From Gautieria morchelliformis (lineage: Eukaryota > Basidiomycota > Agaricomycetes > Gomphales > Gomphaceae), in the NCBI GenBank assembly GCA_015179125.1, contig WHVA01000106.1, forward strand, positions 1-64,000: a stretch of DNA of 64,000 nt, read 5' to 3'. A model generated the notes under the pieces. The model saw only the letters and a program-made list of their open reading frames with translations, was not told the origin of the DNA and did no database searches. The translations under genes were made by a program, and so were the position numbers. Below are positions 1-11,460 of the stretch, piece after piece (within the stretch, counting starts at the first letter, position 1; each line of letters starts with the position of its first letter).

Positions 1-7
1 GACAACC

Positions 8-214
8 TGTAAAGATGTCAATCTTACACCTTGTATCACAAGTGCACAACAGAACTTGACCAGTGTGTGGTATTCTGAATGCTACATAGTGACAGGTAAG
101 AGTAAGATGCGATGGGGGCCGCTGGCCAGTTCCCATGCATGAACTATACAGTGGGTCCCTAAGGGGCCCACTGGGATTATGTAATAACTAGTGTATATGT
201 ACAGGTTATTTACA
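8..214 (-). repeat. Element A 3' LTR
   Basis: This 207-bp LTR has TGTAAA...TTTACA ends and about 95% identity by eye to 10445-10651. The sequence left of it (3-7, CAACC) matches that right of the other LTR. It is the 3' LTR because the polypurine tract abuts its inner edge. Confidence 0.93.
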
Positions 215-226
215 CCCTCCCCCTCT
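215..226 (-). other. Element A polypurine tract
   Basis: On the minus strand these 12 bases read AGAGGGGGAGGG and lie directly 5' of the 3' LTR. This is where the plus-strand DNA primer of LTR elements sits, and it fixes the element's orientation. Confidence 0.85.
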
Positions 227-246
227 ATAGACAACTATATATAACT

Positions 247-1650
247 TTAGGAGTCATAGAGGTCATCCAAGATGGCATCCTCTAGTGATTCCAATACAAT
301 GACATTGTCATCGTATGGGACTGGTGGGGGCACCTCCATGTCAGCGGGGGTGGTTGGGTGCGGTGGCTCTACCTCACCACTGGCGGGGGCTTCTGCTTGG
401 TCAGTGAGGCCAGTGTCCTCGTGGAGTATGGCCTCAATGGCCAGGTCATCAGCCTGTGGAGGAGGCTGGATGCTCGCAAGCTCTAGGTCGAGCTGAGCGT
501 GAGTGAGCAGTAGTGGCACCATGGCCCTCACATGGCTGGTCTCGAGGATCTTTTGTTGACCCTCCCGGGCGGTGGCACTGAATGCCATGCCAGTGAGACT
601 GCGTTGAACATAGTGTTCAATGTGAGCCACTCACTCGCAAGTGACACCGGCGTAGTGGGCTAGCCATCGCGCGATCTCGGCGAGCGGGATGTCTGGGCCA
701 GCCCAGCCTCTCACGGGATATGGGCCCATGATAGATAGCTGCAGACTGGTGCTCTGCGGTGTCAGGCATTCCCTGGCATCAACGAAGCTCGACCATTCAT
801 GGTCGCGCCGAACAAGTCAAAGAGTCTCGACTTGAGAGGTGATGCGACCCCTTTGACTCGGGGCGTGAGGGCCTTCAACCACATCCAGACATCCATGTCT
901 TTGAGGTTGAGGGTTCCATCCACATTGTCGTGGATGGCAGAAGGAATTCCTTCAGGGTTGTGTATCCAACCCTTCAGGATGGCCGCGATGTCGAGCGGGG
1001 TACCGCTCGCTATCACGAAACAATCCCGTTTGGGATTGCAAGCACGCCGCTCACGCTCGATGCACTTGAACACATCTATCATCTCGTGTGTGCGCAGGAA
1101 CTGTGGGCATGTCCTTCACACGTGTTCGGAGCTCGACGAAGCGTGCATCGTCGAGCGGGCAGACGTCGTACCATTGTGTACGCTGCTGCGGTGCCTTTCC
1201 TACTGGTTGTGGTAGGAAGCCCGTCTTGGAGATCGGCGGGTCTCCAAGTGGTATGATCACTCCCTCCCCCGGGTAGGGGGGGTGAACTGTCCCCACCGGT
1301 GGTGGCAGGTCCATGTGAGGCCCAATGTACTGGGCCTCGACCAACGCCACCTGTCGTTGTAGGGCAGGGTCGTTGATGGTGCACAATGTTAGTCGGTCAA
1401 TGACATAGTCACAGCTATTTGATTTGGGCAGGGGCCCCATGAAGTCGATGCCGATCGACTTCCATGGCCTATCTGGAATGGGTAGGCTGTGTAGTAAACC
1501 CTTGGGCCATTGTGGCCCAGTTTTCGTCATCTGGCACTTTGCGCACAATGTGCAGAATGACTCGATGTCCAGGCTCATGCCTGGCCACCAGTATGACCTT
1601 CGAACATAGTTCGATGTCTTCAGATGGCTGTAGTGACCGACTATCTGGTG
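247..1650 (-). pseudogene. Element A integrase remnant
   Basis: The clearest part is 1051-1578, whose translation contains FCTLCAKCQMTK (the C-x2-C half of the integrase zinc-binding domain) followed by KSIGIDFMGPLP, the start of the catalytic core with its first Asp. Stops and frame changes then break the core: 762-1082 and 247-630 give further pieces in other frames, the last a Pro/Glu-rich C-terminal tail. No intact DDE triad can be traced. The 3' end lies close to the polypurine tract, as expected for the pol terminus. I see no chromodomain in this copy. Confidence 0.75.
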
Positions 1651-1739
1651 TGCTTGATTGATGATGATTTCAATTAGCCTCCTTCCCTGTTGAAGAACAG
1701 ATCAGGGGATGGTGATCACGTCTCTTTTGAGCTGATTCT

Positions 1740-2166
1740 TGTTGGGTGCATTTATGCTCCTTCACCAAAATCAAGCCAAATAGATTCCACCATTCGTATT
1801 TCTTTTGATTTTGACTTGAAACCATGCTGACATTCATTCTATGATTTGTCAAAATGTTCTTTGATTTTTCAAGGATGTATTTCTACTTCTTTTCATGTTC
1901 TGTCCAACTGACCCTTTGTGGGTGGTTGTGGACAAGTTTCCTTTTTGAGCTGCGGCTGTTCACCAACGCGCTACGTTCTATGGGCGCTTATCATGGCACA
2001 CCATTGCCTCACGGGCGCTAAAGCGCCAGCTAGTAGTACATGCGCATGAGACACATTTCCCCCTCTCTCAGTGACAACTAAATTCACTGAGAGAGTGAGG
2101 GAATTTCTAGTCCATTCTTTTGAGTATCAAGTCCGAACCTACTCCCTATAATTCCTGTCCTCTACA
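1740..2166. mobile_element. 427-bp TG..CA element (solo-LTR-like), copy 1
   Basis: The element runs from TGTTGGGTGCA to CCTCTACA and has a perfect 5-bp target duplication ATTCT (1735-1739 and 2167-2171). It is the reverse complement of the family member at 5251-5748. It has no ORF. Near its right end, CTCTCTCAGTGA and TCACTGAGAGAG can pair as a stable hairpin. TG..CA ends plus a 5-bp duplication fit a solo LTR or a small non-autonomous LTR element. It interrupts element A between RNase H and integrase. Confidence 0.88.
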
Positions 2167-2399
2167 ATTCTTTGTCCAGACCAGCCCGTCCCCGATACCG
2201 AATCTCAGGTGCGCGTCTGGGTGCTCCGTGATCTTTGAGAGCATGGGGACCTTATGGTACCTGTCTCGCAAGACCTTGGCCAGGTCTACACCCTGTGCAA
2301 TGCTCTGGCGCAGAGGTGTGCCGTCGTTGCCTGCGGTGATGACTCGGACATCATTGTCATCATTGTCGCGTGATGCGGCGCCGTTCGTGGGCTTTTGTG

Positions 2400-4149
2400 A
2401 GCCCTGATTTAATGTGGCAGATTCCAATATCCGTGCCTCTGTCTTCTCTGTGAGGCGGTTAGACTGTCTCGTTGCTGCTGTTCACAGCTCAATATACCGG
2501 TCGGTGGGTAGTAGCTCACCTTCCGGGTCTAAGCACGCGTCTGTGTTTATGAAGATGGGGTCCGGGTGACTGTCAACACTCATGTCACTCCCGTAGTAGC
2601 GTGACAGGCAGTCTGCTACCTTGTTCTCTACACCGTCAACGTGAACAGTGTTGAAGTTGAAGCGGCATAGAAATTCCCACCATGTGACCTGGCGGTCAGA
2701 TAGGTTCTTCTGGGTCTCGAAGTACTCAAGCCCTTTGTGATTTGTGATGAGGGTGAACCTTCATCCTAATAGTTTATCCTCCCATTTCATGAGAGCCCCA
2801 AGCACCGTGATTGTTTCATGCTTGTGAGTCCGGTAGTGTTGCTGAGCAACACTGAACTTCTTGGACAAGAAGCTGGCTGGCCGACAGGTTTTCCAGTCAG
2901 GGCCCTGGCCATAGACTGCACCGATGCCGGCTTTTGACCCATCGGTGATGACCCAGATTGGCTCTGGGCACCGTGTGTCGATTCGATGCAAGATCGGGGC
3001 CTTACAGGCCAACGCCTTGATGCTTTACCAGCATTTGTCTAGCAGCGGGGTCCATTTGAATGGATGGTTGTTACGCGCACAACCTGACAACGGGGTTGTG
3101 TGTACGCTAACATCTGGCATGTAATGTGCCAGGTGTTGTACTAGCCTGAGGAAATGCTGGACGTCATTGAACGTCCGTGGCCTTCACCACTCGTGAATGC
3201 ATTGCATCTTGTCCTCGTCAGCGTGTACACCTTGGCCATCAATGATGTGGCCAAGGCACTCCATTCGGACAGAATAGAGATCAACCTTTTTCTTGCTCAG
3301 AAAAAGGTGGTTCTTTCTCAGTCTGTCAAAGACAATGGAGAGGTGCTCCTTGTGCTCTTGTATTCAGAGTGAGAAAAAGAATATATTGTCCATGTAGACA
3401 TGGATGAAGTGACCTATGCAGTCGTGGAATATGGCTGTCATCAGCCATTGGAATGTTGATGGGGCGTTGCAGTCTCCCATATGTATCACTGGGCTCCTGA
3501 AGGTGCCAATGATTGTAGCAAAGGCAGTCTTTGCTACGTGATCCGGATGAATCTGGATCTGCTCGTATGCTTTGGACATATCGAGTTTGGTGCGATACCA
3601 ACAGCGAGCCATGTCTCTGTGGATGATATCCTGATCTGGGAAGGGCGTAATGTCCTTCACAGTGTTCTCGTTCTGCTGGTGCAGATCAAAGATGGTTCAT
3701 AGTGTACTGTTCTTCTTCGGAACGCACAGCATGGGTACAGCTTGTTGTGCAACTGCCGAGATCCACCACTTTGCAGTGGTGTAGTGTTCTATCTTCGCGG
3801 ACAGTTCCTCTTGGAAATGTTCAGGGCACTTCGGTAGTTGATACCGCATGTGTTTATTGGGATCAATGAGATTGATCTCATGGTTGATCTCCCGCAGCAG
3901 TGAGAGTTATAATGGGATTCCACTGACTAGGTCAGTGATTCTCTCCATCCATTCCTCGCAGAGGCGAGGGATGTCGTCATCCATGAGGATGACGGTGGTG
4001 GTTGGCTTAGAAGCCATTAGGCGCTGTGTGCATCTATTAGGTCCCACGGTGCATGGGACCGCCTTTTTCTTCCCCATCGCTTTCTCCATCAGGTGAGAGC
4101 GCCTCTCCCTACGGTTGTAGGGGGAGCTCAAGGACGAGTCGTTATGCAA
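2400..4149 (-). pseudogene. Element A reverse transcriptase and RNase H remnant
   Basis: At 3364-3660 the minus strand encodes the RT palm: TKLDMSKAYEQI, then an active-site box reading YMDN where gypsy RTs have Y-x-D-D, so the second catalytic Asp is lost. At 2761-3012 the translation has VITDGSKAGIGAVYGQ (RNase H first Asp region) and FSVAQQHYRTHKHE, the conserved Tyr/His/Glu helix. Further pieces at 2146-2427 and 3907-4149 are in other frames. The order protease, RT, RNase H, integrase is preserved. Several stops and frameshifts make this non-functional. Confidence 0.8.
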
Positions 4150-4164
4150 CTCATACTCCTGGCT

Positions 4165-4955
4165 TCAATGAGCCAGGTTTGGCTTCAGCACCAGGGTGAT
4201 CCTGCTCACCCATGACCCCTTGCCTTCATTTGTCGATTCATTATTGTTGAACGATACCTGGCCCATAGGGATTATTTCGTTCCCCTTACAGATCATCCCT
4301 GGGCTTGAGAAGTCCAGGGTGATGCCAAATCTCCTTAGGAATGGTGTCCCTAAGAGCGCATCATAATATTCGATGTTCGCTACATCGAAATATTCATCAT
4401 ATATTTCACGACCAAATTTAATGGTCGTGTTCATTCCATAATTAATAGTGGAACGGCTGCCTATGCAGGCCAGCTGGAGCGCTATTGGCTGCTCCAGGGC
4501 GAAAGTTTTCATCCCGGTGGCCCGCGTGAATTCAGGGGATAATAGTACCCCTTCACTCCCGCTATCCAGCAGGCAGTGGGCTTTTATGCCATTTATTTCC
4601 CAGTACCCTGAGAGGGTACGGTTTTCACTGGGTGGGCGCATTGGCCGCATCCTGTGTTTGCTTCGGTGGTGATACACCGGCTCGGCCGCCTTGTCTGGCA
4701 TAACTGATGTGCATGCCGCCATGACTTTGGTGGCAGCATCATCTTCCAGCGCGATCCTGATCGCACTGGATCTGTAGGCGGTGTCTTCCGCCTCTTTGTC
4801 CCATTCATAGTATTGGGATGGTTCGGGATCCCACTCTTCAGCAGGCGCATCTCCGTTGTCCAGAGATTAATTGGGTTGGGAATCACCCTCCCCCTCTTCA
4901 TCAATCTGTTGAAGAGAATTCTGTCCAAGAGCCGCATCTGGATCCTCATTCTCAT
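4165..4955 (-). pseudogene. Element A retropepsin-like protease
   Basis: At 4165-4722 a 185-residue reading frame contains INGIKAHCLLDSGSEGVLLS, the D-S-G active site of gypsy aspartyl proteases. It is followed about 75 residues later by the LLGTPFLRRFGITLDF block typical of the C-terminal half of this fold. An upstream frame (4593-4955) carries the linker from gag in a different phase, so at least one frameshift separates them. The 1.27-kb element at 4976-6716 lies between this region and the gag zinc knuckle. The protease lobe looks intact, but the polyprotein does not. Confidence 0.75.
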
Positions 4956-4975
4956 CGTTGTGCCTCACAGCCGCT

Positions 4976-6716
4976 TGTCAATATTGGTTTTCAGGCGTTA
5001 ATATCGTGTATTAGTGAACGCAGCAAATGCCCGAATAACTTGTGCGAATAAGTATGCCGTTCGGCGAATAGGTGAACCAACAAATGTTCACAAGATAAGA
5101 GGGTTGCCCAAACGGGGCTTGCCCTATCTACCGTCGTAGCAAAATAGCCCATGGCACTTTACAATGTAACATACAAGGTGTCACGGAAGGGCTGTCTAAG
5201 TCATGACAATCCCTTCGCCGACAGCGCAGAAAATAGTTCGAAGGCTAAGGTGTAGAGGACAGGAATTATAGGCAGTAGGTATGGACTTGTTGCTCAAAAG
5301 AATAGACTAGAAATTAATTCACTCTCTCAGTGAATTTAGTTGTCACTACAAATATATTATACACTACCTAGAAATTAATTCACTACAGAGTATTTCTAGG
5401 TCAATAAATCGAAGGAACACTAGACTAATTTACTTGCCTCTCTCAGTGAATTTAGTTGTCACTGAGAGAGGGGGAAATCTGTCTCACTGTGCATGTACTA
5501 CTACCCGGCCCTTTAACGCCTAAGAGCTCGCCCGTCGAAGTCATTTCAGACTCCGCTGGGTGCAGCCGCCTGTGAAAATAGAAATAACAAAGTGGAATGG
5601 AGGGGTAGAGAGTAACTAGAAAACTTCGAAAATTATCAAAGAAATGGATGCATGGTACAAGAACAATGTGAGAAGAGATTGAAAAATCATACAACAAATT
5701 GAATATATTATGCTTGATTTTGGTGCAGGAGCATAAATGCACCCAACATAAGGTAACGAAGGTGAAGTATGAGAACTCCCCAGTGATGCCTAAGTCCTCT
5801 TCTGGTTGAAGATAGGAATCTCCAGGAGAAGGCTCAAGACGATGATCACAGCGAGATCAAGTGTGCACAAGATGGATGACGTATGATAATTGAACTGGAG
5901 AATATACATGCGAATGTAAACTACTTATATCGAATGCTCGGAAGGTATCAGCGAATAGGAAAGAGGCCGTCATGAGTCAGGGTTGGATAGGGGTGCGCAG
6001 TCATGATACTAAGTAGATGGAATAAACATACAATAGAGTGAGGGAAGAGTGCGAACATGGAACGACAGAGAGTAAAGGTGGCGAAGGCACTTATGTACAA
6101 AACCATGTCTTGGGACCCACATACATGCTACCCTGCACGGACTCTTCATCTACTGGGTTGATCCCACATGACCTATGGAAGGGATGTCCGCGAACACACT
6201 TTGGCCATATGAACACCCAAAGGGGTTGGATTAAGAAGATGATGGGGTTAGTGATGAACCATCACACCAGGTAAATGGTATCGATCCTATTTGATGGCAT
6301 GCCTGCTGGTGAAATGTGCGAGCAGCGAATAGCGGTTCGGAGAATGGGGCGAACAGCGAATAGAGTGGACGTAGAGGAGGAGTGGGCGGAGGGTGAGGCG
6401 AACTCTGGCAAAGATGTTAGGGAGTGACAAAAGGCGAAATGGGGATAACAAGGTGCAGGAAATACACAAGTCATGACAATCCAATCATAGGAACACCGTC
6501 AAAAGAGGGTTGAGCAGAGGAGGTGATAGGCCCAGCGATGACTGCCAAGTTGGTCCAAAGGCGTCGATCGTGCTTTGACGGCGTGGCTATGGTAAATGGC
6601 GCGAACAGCGAAGGTCAGTCGCCGAACACGGCAAGGGCGATCGGAATGCACACGGAGGTGGAGTGGGGAATGGGAGAACAGAGCATCTGAGTATGGGAAA
6701 TAAACGCGTCATGACA
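4976..6716. mobile_element. TGTCA..TGACA element, copy 1 (itself interrupted)
   Basis: This is a second copy of the 1274-bp unit at 8246-9519 and aligns along its whole length once the 498-bp insertion at 5251-5748 is removed. Its ends are TGTCA and TGACA. The flanking 5 bp are CCGCT on the left and CCACT on the right, a target duplication with one change. It has no convincing ORF. TG..CA ends, 5-bp duplication and length fit a solo LTR of an unknown element. It split gag from pol in element A. Confidence 0.8.
5251..5748. mobile_element. 498-bp TG..CA element nested in copy 1 (family of 1740-2166)
   Basis: It starts TGTAGAGGACAG and ends CACCCAACA, with a perfect duplication TAAGG (5246-5250 and 5749-5753). 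Comparison with the uninterrupted copy at 8246-9519 shows the empty site exactly. It is related to 1740-2166 in opposite orientation, but has a rearranged, AT-rich internal stretch in which the CTCTCTCAGTGA segment is repeated (about 5320-5470). Confidence 0.88.
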
Positions 6717-8245
6717 CCACTGTCCATATACCAGACCTAAGCCAGGGGCACTCCGCTTTTTTGTGGCCCAGCTGGCCACATTCAAAGCATGTAGTGCTGC
6801 TTTGGCCACCGCTGGGTTGATCGTTAGGTCAGCCTGACGCTTTCAGCGGCGGGGCTGGTCGCAGTGATGACCCTGACGCTTGAGGCTGTTTGGCTTCAGG
6901 CTGGCGTCCAGCTTGGGCTGGGCATGGGGGCGGCAGTCGCTGCGACACTCCACTCCTTGGGAACAGGCTAAGTCTGGCTAGGCCTGTCTGTGTCACCGGC
7001 TTGCTCACTGCAAGTCAGGCAGCGCTTGCTGTTGCCGCTGCTCTTTCTGCATGGCACATCCCCATATTGTATCGGGATGCCTCCTCGATCATGCGCTCGA
7101 AGAGCTGCTCTCAGCGTTATAGCCCTTTTTGAGGACTTCGTTGCGCAGCGTTTCACGCAGCGCTGACATGAACCATCTCCAGAACGTGTAGTCACCCAGC
7201 GGCTGTATCATACGCGCTGCGTACTTTGTGAGCTTGTTCAGCATCTCCTGAACGGTTTTCATGCCCTGCATGACCGCGTCAAATTTATTCGATGCGTGGT
7301 GGTATGTCAGTGTGTGCAGGAACCTTGTTTGAAGGCCCTGCATCACTGTTTCCAGGGTCCAGCTGCGGACCTGGCGGTCGAAGCATTCTATGTTTCAAAA
7401 GAACCACTCCTGGGCTTCGCCGGTCAGGCGAGTGCCCACGTAGGCAACCTGCATGTCTATGCTGGTTGGCCTCAGGAGGCAGTTCATTTTCAGCCATCGT
7501 AAGATGGCTGCAACAAAGATTTCAAATTCTTCGAGGTCAGATCCCCCAGCGTATGGCTCGGGGTGAGCCAGCTTCATGCCAGCTTTTGCAAGCACAGGCT
7601 TCTCCGGGTCTGTGTTGGTAGCGTCTGCTAATGCCACGCGGATCATCCATGTGATCCTGTCATACGGCTCAAGCGGTCCGACGTCAGCCTGATCCGGTAT
7701 GCCCTGGCCCTCTGTCGGGGCCATGGATCCTTCGCGCGGCTGTGAAGCCGCATGGGGCAGGCTGTTGTATGCCCTGACAGGCCCCAGGCCCAGGTCAGAC
7801 TTGGGATCAGGAGCATTTTGTGCTCTCGGGTCCGGGGGCGTTTTGTGCCTGGTGTCCCCCATCAGCCCCGCATTGCAGATCTGCAGCCTGCTGTTGTAGG
7901 CTGCATGTGCTTGTCGTGCATCCTGTACGGCACGCATGAGCTGCTCATTGGGCTGCTGAGTGGTGTGGCTTTGGGCCACCTCTTCCTCAGCATTCTTCGC
8001 TAGCAGCTTGAGGGCCCGCATGTGGTGGCACACGGCTGCGGCCTCTTTTTGCTGCCAGTGCGCAGCTTCGAGCTCTAAGCTCTCCGTCGTTGCTTCAGAG
8101 TCAGGCTCTGAGGCGACTTGGTCTCTGACAATCTGTTGGATCATCTTACGGCTGTCCGTGGGGGCAGCCGGCTCTGCTTGGGGTTCATTCCTGAACCGCA
8201 TGTCCTGTTCAACCGGGGCAGCTGGCGGCGGCATTCGCTGCCTGT
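6717..8245 (-). pseudogene. Element A gag, capsid and zinc-knuckle part
   Basis: Reading right to left, 7395-8234 gives a 279-residue frame. It has an Ala/Gln-rich, probably helical N-terminal half and then a capsid-like stretch with AYVGTRLTGEAQEWFF, a typical gypsy Gag motif. 7089-7346 continues the capsid in another frame. A CCHC zinc knuckle, CFECGQLGHKKAEC (C-x2-C-x4-H-x4-C), is encoded at 6748-6789. The order capsid then knuckle is normal. Frame changes between the pieces and two inserted elements disable it. Confidence 0.75.
6748..6789 (-). other. CCHC zinc knuckle of element A gag
   Basis: The minus strand encodes CFECGQLGHKKAEC, with spacing C-x2-C-x4-H-x4-C. It is the nucleocapsid RNA-binding knuckle and marks the C-terminus of Gag, only about 30 bp from the inserted element at 4976-6716. 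Confidence 0.85.
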
Positions 8246-9519
8246 TGTCAAGATTGGTTTTTAGGTGTTAATATCGTGTATTAGTGAACACAGCGAATGC
8301 CCGAATAAATTGTGCGAATAAGTATGCTGTTCGGCGAATAGATGAACCAATGAATGTTCACAAGGTACGAGGGTTGCCCGAACGGGGCTCACCCTATCTA
8401 CAGTCGTAGCGAAATAGCCCGCGACACTTGACAATGTAACGTGCAAGGTCTCACGGAAGGGCTGTCTAAGTCTCGACAATCCCTTCGTCGGCGAAGGTGC
8501 TCCTTTGGAGCCCTTCACCAACAGCACAGAAAATGGTTCGAAGGCTAAGGTAACGAAGATGAAGTATGAGAACTCACCAGTGATGCCTAGGTCCTTTGCT
8601 AGTCGAAGATGGAAATCTCCAAGAGAAGGCTTAAGACGATGACCACAGCGAGGTCAAATTTGCACAAGATGAACGACGTATGATAATTGAACTGGAGAAT
8701 ATACATGCGAATGTAAACTACTTATATTGAATGCTCGTAAGGTATCAGCGAATAGGAAAGAGGCCGTCACAAGTCAGGGTTGGATAGGGGTGCGCAGTCA
8801 TGATACAACATAGATGAAATAAACATACCATAGAATGAGAGAAGAGGGAGAACATGAAACGACGGAGAGTGAAGGTGGCGAAGACACCTGTGTACGAAAT
8901 CATGTCTTGGGGCCCGCATATACACTGCCCTGCACGGGTTCTTCATCTACTGGGTTGATCCCACACAACCTACGGGTAGGACGTACCACGAACGCACCCT
9001 GCTCATATGAACACCAAAAGGGGGTTGGATCGAGAAGCTGATGGAGTTACTGACGAGCCATCATGCCAGATAGGGATGTTGATCGTGATTTGATGGTGTG
9101 CCTGCTGGCGAATGATGCGAGCAGCGAATGGTCGTTCAGCGAAATGCGAGGAAGGGCAAACAGAGGTGACATAGAGGAGGAGAGGTCGAGGTAGAGGGCG
9201 AAGCCGAGCGAACACTGGGGAGGAGTAGCGAAAGGGGAAATGGGGATAACAAGGTGCAGGAAATACACAGGTCATGACAATCCAATTACCAGAACACCAT
9301 CGGAAGAGGGTCGCGCAGAGGAGGTGGTAGACCCAGCGATGACTGCCGAGTCAGTCCAAGGACGTTGATCGTGCGTTTCACGGCGTGGCTATGGTAATTG
9401 GCGCGAACAGCGAGAATTGGTTGCCAAACATGACAATGGCGATTGGAACAAACACAAAGGTGGAGTGAGAAAATAGGAAAACTGAGCATCTGAGTATGGG
9501 AAATAAACGCGTCATGACA
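8246..9519. mobile_element. TGTCA..TGACA element, copy 2 (complete, 1274 bp)
   Basis: This is an uninterrupted copy with ends TGTCA and TGACA and flanks CCTGT / CCTTT (4 of 5 match). The whole length is repeated at 4976-6716. Short frames inside lack any recognisable domain, so it is best read as a solo LTR or a non-autonomous LTR element. It separates the N-terminal part of element A gag (9520-9942) from the rest. Confidence 0.82.
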
Positions 9520-10444
9520 CCTTTCCAGTTCCTTTCGCCGTGGGTCTTCCACGTCATGGCCATGTTCACTAGCTGCGGACTGTCGTGAGCTTTGACATGG
9601 CGTTCCACGTTCCCCGCATGAGCGGAGGGCCGTTTGAACGTCTTCTAGCATGGCCACATCTCGCAGCCTGATCTCCTCGATCTGGTGGAGCTCTTTGCCA
9701 AACTCCATGAGAGCAGCGGCAATGCTATCAAGCTGCAATGCGATATGATCGTGCTTGTGGCCTGTGAAGGCGTTCCGGTGCAACGCGTCCTGCACCTGTT
9801 TGTTCATCGCCTCAGCCGTCTCGTTGTCGATGGCGTGTGTCCTCGAGCTCTTGCAACTTGAGCTCAAGTATTCCGAGCCCTGACCGTAGTTGGGGGCTCG
9901 TCTTTTTTGTCTTTGTCCTCCTTCAGGGACGATAGTCATCACTTGACTTCATGAGCAGCAGTTCAAGTCTCGGCTTTGTGCCCATCTCAATGTTGATGCT
10001 CTGCTGTCTGACGATGGCGAGATCTCTCTGCCTTTTCCTTTGTCTCTGGGCAGAGGGGATTGGGGGGGCAGCGCTGGCTTGTCGCCCGGTGACATCTCAT
10101 CCTCGACCATGCTCGGTGAGACATGGTCGGGGTTTTCCTCGTCCTCTATTGGGGGACGAGGGTGGTGAGATCTAAGATCTCTCCGTCCTCTGGCATCCTG
10201 GATTCTTGGTCCAGGGTAGCATCAGCCATCATGTCACTGGGCTGCACCTGTGCGTGGACCACGAGCTCATGGCTCGTGTCCGTCTTCGACTGCGTGGAAT
10301 CATCACACTCACAGCCAACAGTAGAGGGTCTACTGGATGGTCTCAATGATGTTCAGTCGTCGACGCAGCGATCTTTTTCAAGATTGCTTCGAATCCACAA
10401 TTGGTTGGTCACATCGCAATCAACCGCAGGATAGTTCAAAAAGG
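9520..10444 (-). pseudogene. Element A gag N-terminus and leader
   Basis: The host part of the frame at 9520-9942 encodes about 140 residues with a predicted helical stretch (ALQLDSIAAALMEFGKELHQ), then runs into the inserted element. Between it and the 5' LTR (9943-10444) lies the leader; I see no ORF there that I would defend. No primer-binding site starting TGG follows the LTR: the first minus-strand bases after it are CCTTTTTGAAC. Confidence 0.55.
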
Positions 10445-10651
10445 TGTAAAGATGTCAATCTTAGACCTTGTATCACAAGGGCACAACATAACTTGACCAG
10501 TGTGTGGTATTCTGAATGCTATGTAGTGACAGGTAAGAGTAAGATGCAATGGGGGCCGCTGGCTGGTTCCCACGCATGAACTATACAGTGGGTCCCTAAT
10601 GGGCCCACTGGGATTATGTAATAACTAGTGTATATGTACAGGTTATTTACA
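10445..10651 (-). repeat. Element A 5' LTR
   Basis: This partner of the LTR at 8-214 has the same TGTAAA...TTTACA ends and is followed by the CAACC target duplication at 10652-10656. Confidence 0.93.
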
Positions 10652-10723
10652 CAACCTCACCCCCAAGCCCCGAAAGTTCCAGCATGAGTGACAACAAGTC
10701 TCCTATGCAGCATCCTACCTCAG

Positions 10724-11427
10724 TGTTACGACTGTTCCGCTCAACCATCTCCGCCACCTCCGCATATCCTCCGCACCACCTCCGTACCACCTCCGACTCT
10801 ATTCTGACATCCACAACATCCGCAACCCTCTACCTCGACCCCTTGTTCTTTCAGTACCCCTGGCCACCTCCAGATACCGGCCCCCGTACTCGACCCTGAA
10901 CACAGCAAGATACCATTTCCGTAGTTCCGTTTCTTCCGATGCCTATTGTACTTACTCGCCTTGTTCTTTGCCATTGTACTTACCCTACCCTGCACCCCCC
11001 TTGTCATCCCATTGTTCCGCATTAGTTACTTGCCCCATATGTCTATCCGATTCCCGCACTCTCCGGAATTTGCTTAGTACCATACCATTACCTGTTGCTT
11101 CTGCTCTTTGTATAAAACCCCCTCATGTATGTCTCCATTTCTGCAATCAGATAATCGACTTCAATGCGTGATTCCCTTCACACTGTCTCCTGTTCTTAGC
11201 ACAGCGAGTTTTGCTAGTCTTGTCTCCCTCCGCTCTCGATCCCCTGTCCTCCGCCTCCTCCGACCCTCGCCCCTCGACCCTCAGTACTCTGTTCCGCCTT
11301 CCACCTTTTCCGATATCCACAAGTCAATTCTGAAATACTTAGGACAGTAGTTCATCAGGGGCGCAACACATAAGTTGAAGCCGTTGTCCTTTCCAGTTCC
11401 AACCTCTGGGAATTCCAATACGTAACA
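10724..11427 (+). repeat. Element D: 5' LTR of a B-related gypsy element
   Basis: The block starts TGTTACG and ends CGTAACA, a 7-bp inverted match. Near its end it shares with the LTRs of element B a segment around GCGCAACACATAAG (GCGCAGCACATAAG in B) and the terminal CGTAACA. A TATA-like box (GTATAAAAC) lies near 11110. It is followed at once by GTATTATCTGA and then by a gag frame, as expected for a 5' LTR. No matching 3' LTR is in the window. Bases 10657-10723 between elements A and D show nothing I recognise. Confidence 0.65.
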
Positions 11428-11460
11428 GTATTATCTGATTCCCACCTGATAACTATCGCT

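Larger units (their letters stand above)
8..10651 (-). mobile_element. Element A: degenerate Ty3/gypsy LTR retrotransposon with nested insertions
   Basis: The two ends are 207-bp direct repeats (8-214, 10445-10651), each starting TGTAAA and ending TTTACA. The flanks carry the same 5 bp, CAACC (3-7 and 10652-10656), so both borders are exact. A polypurine tract lies inside the left LTR when read on the minus strand, so transcription ran right to left. Gag is found at about 6717-9942, protease at 4165-4955, reverse transcriptase/RNase H at 2400-4149 and integrase at 247-1650. All are broken by stops and frameshifts. Three other elements (1740-2166, 4976-6716, 8246-9519) interrupt it; without them the element is about 7.2 kb, a normal gypsy size. 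The LTRs differ at about 10 of 207 positions, so it is fairly old. It cannot be autonomous now. Confidence 0.93.

Noticed and set aside
272..496. Plus-strand Ser/Gly-rich frame at 272-496
   Set aside because: It is the antisense shadow of the Pro/Glu-rich C-terminal tail of element A pol; composition follows from the opposite strand.
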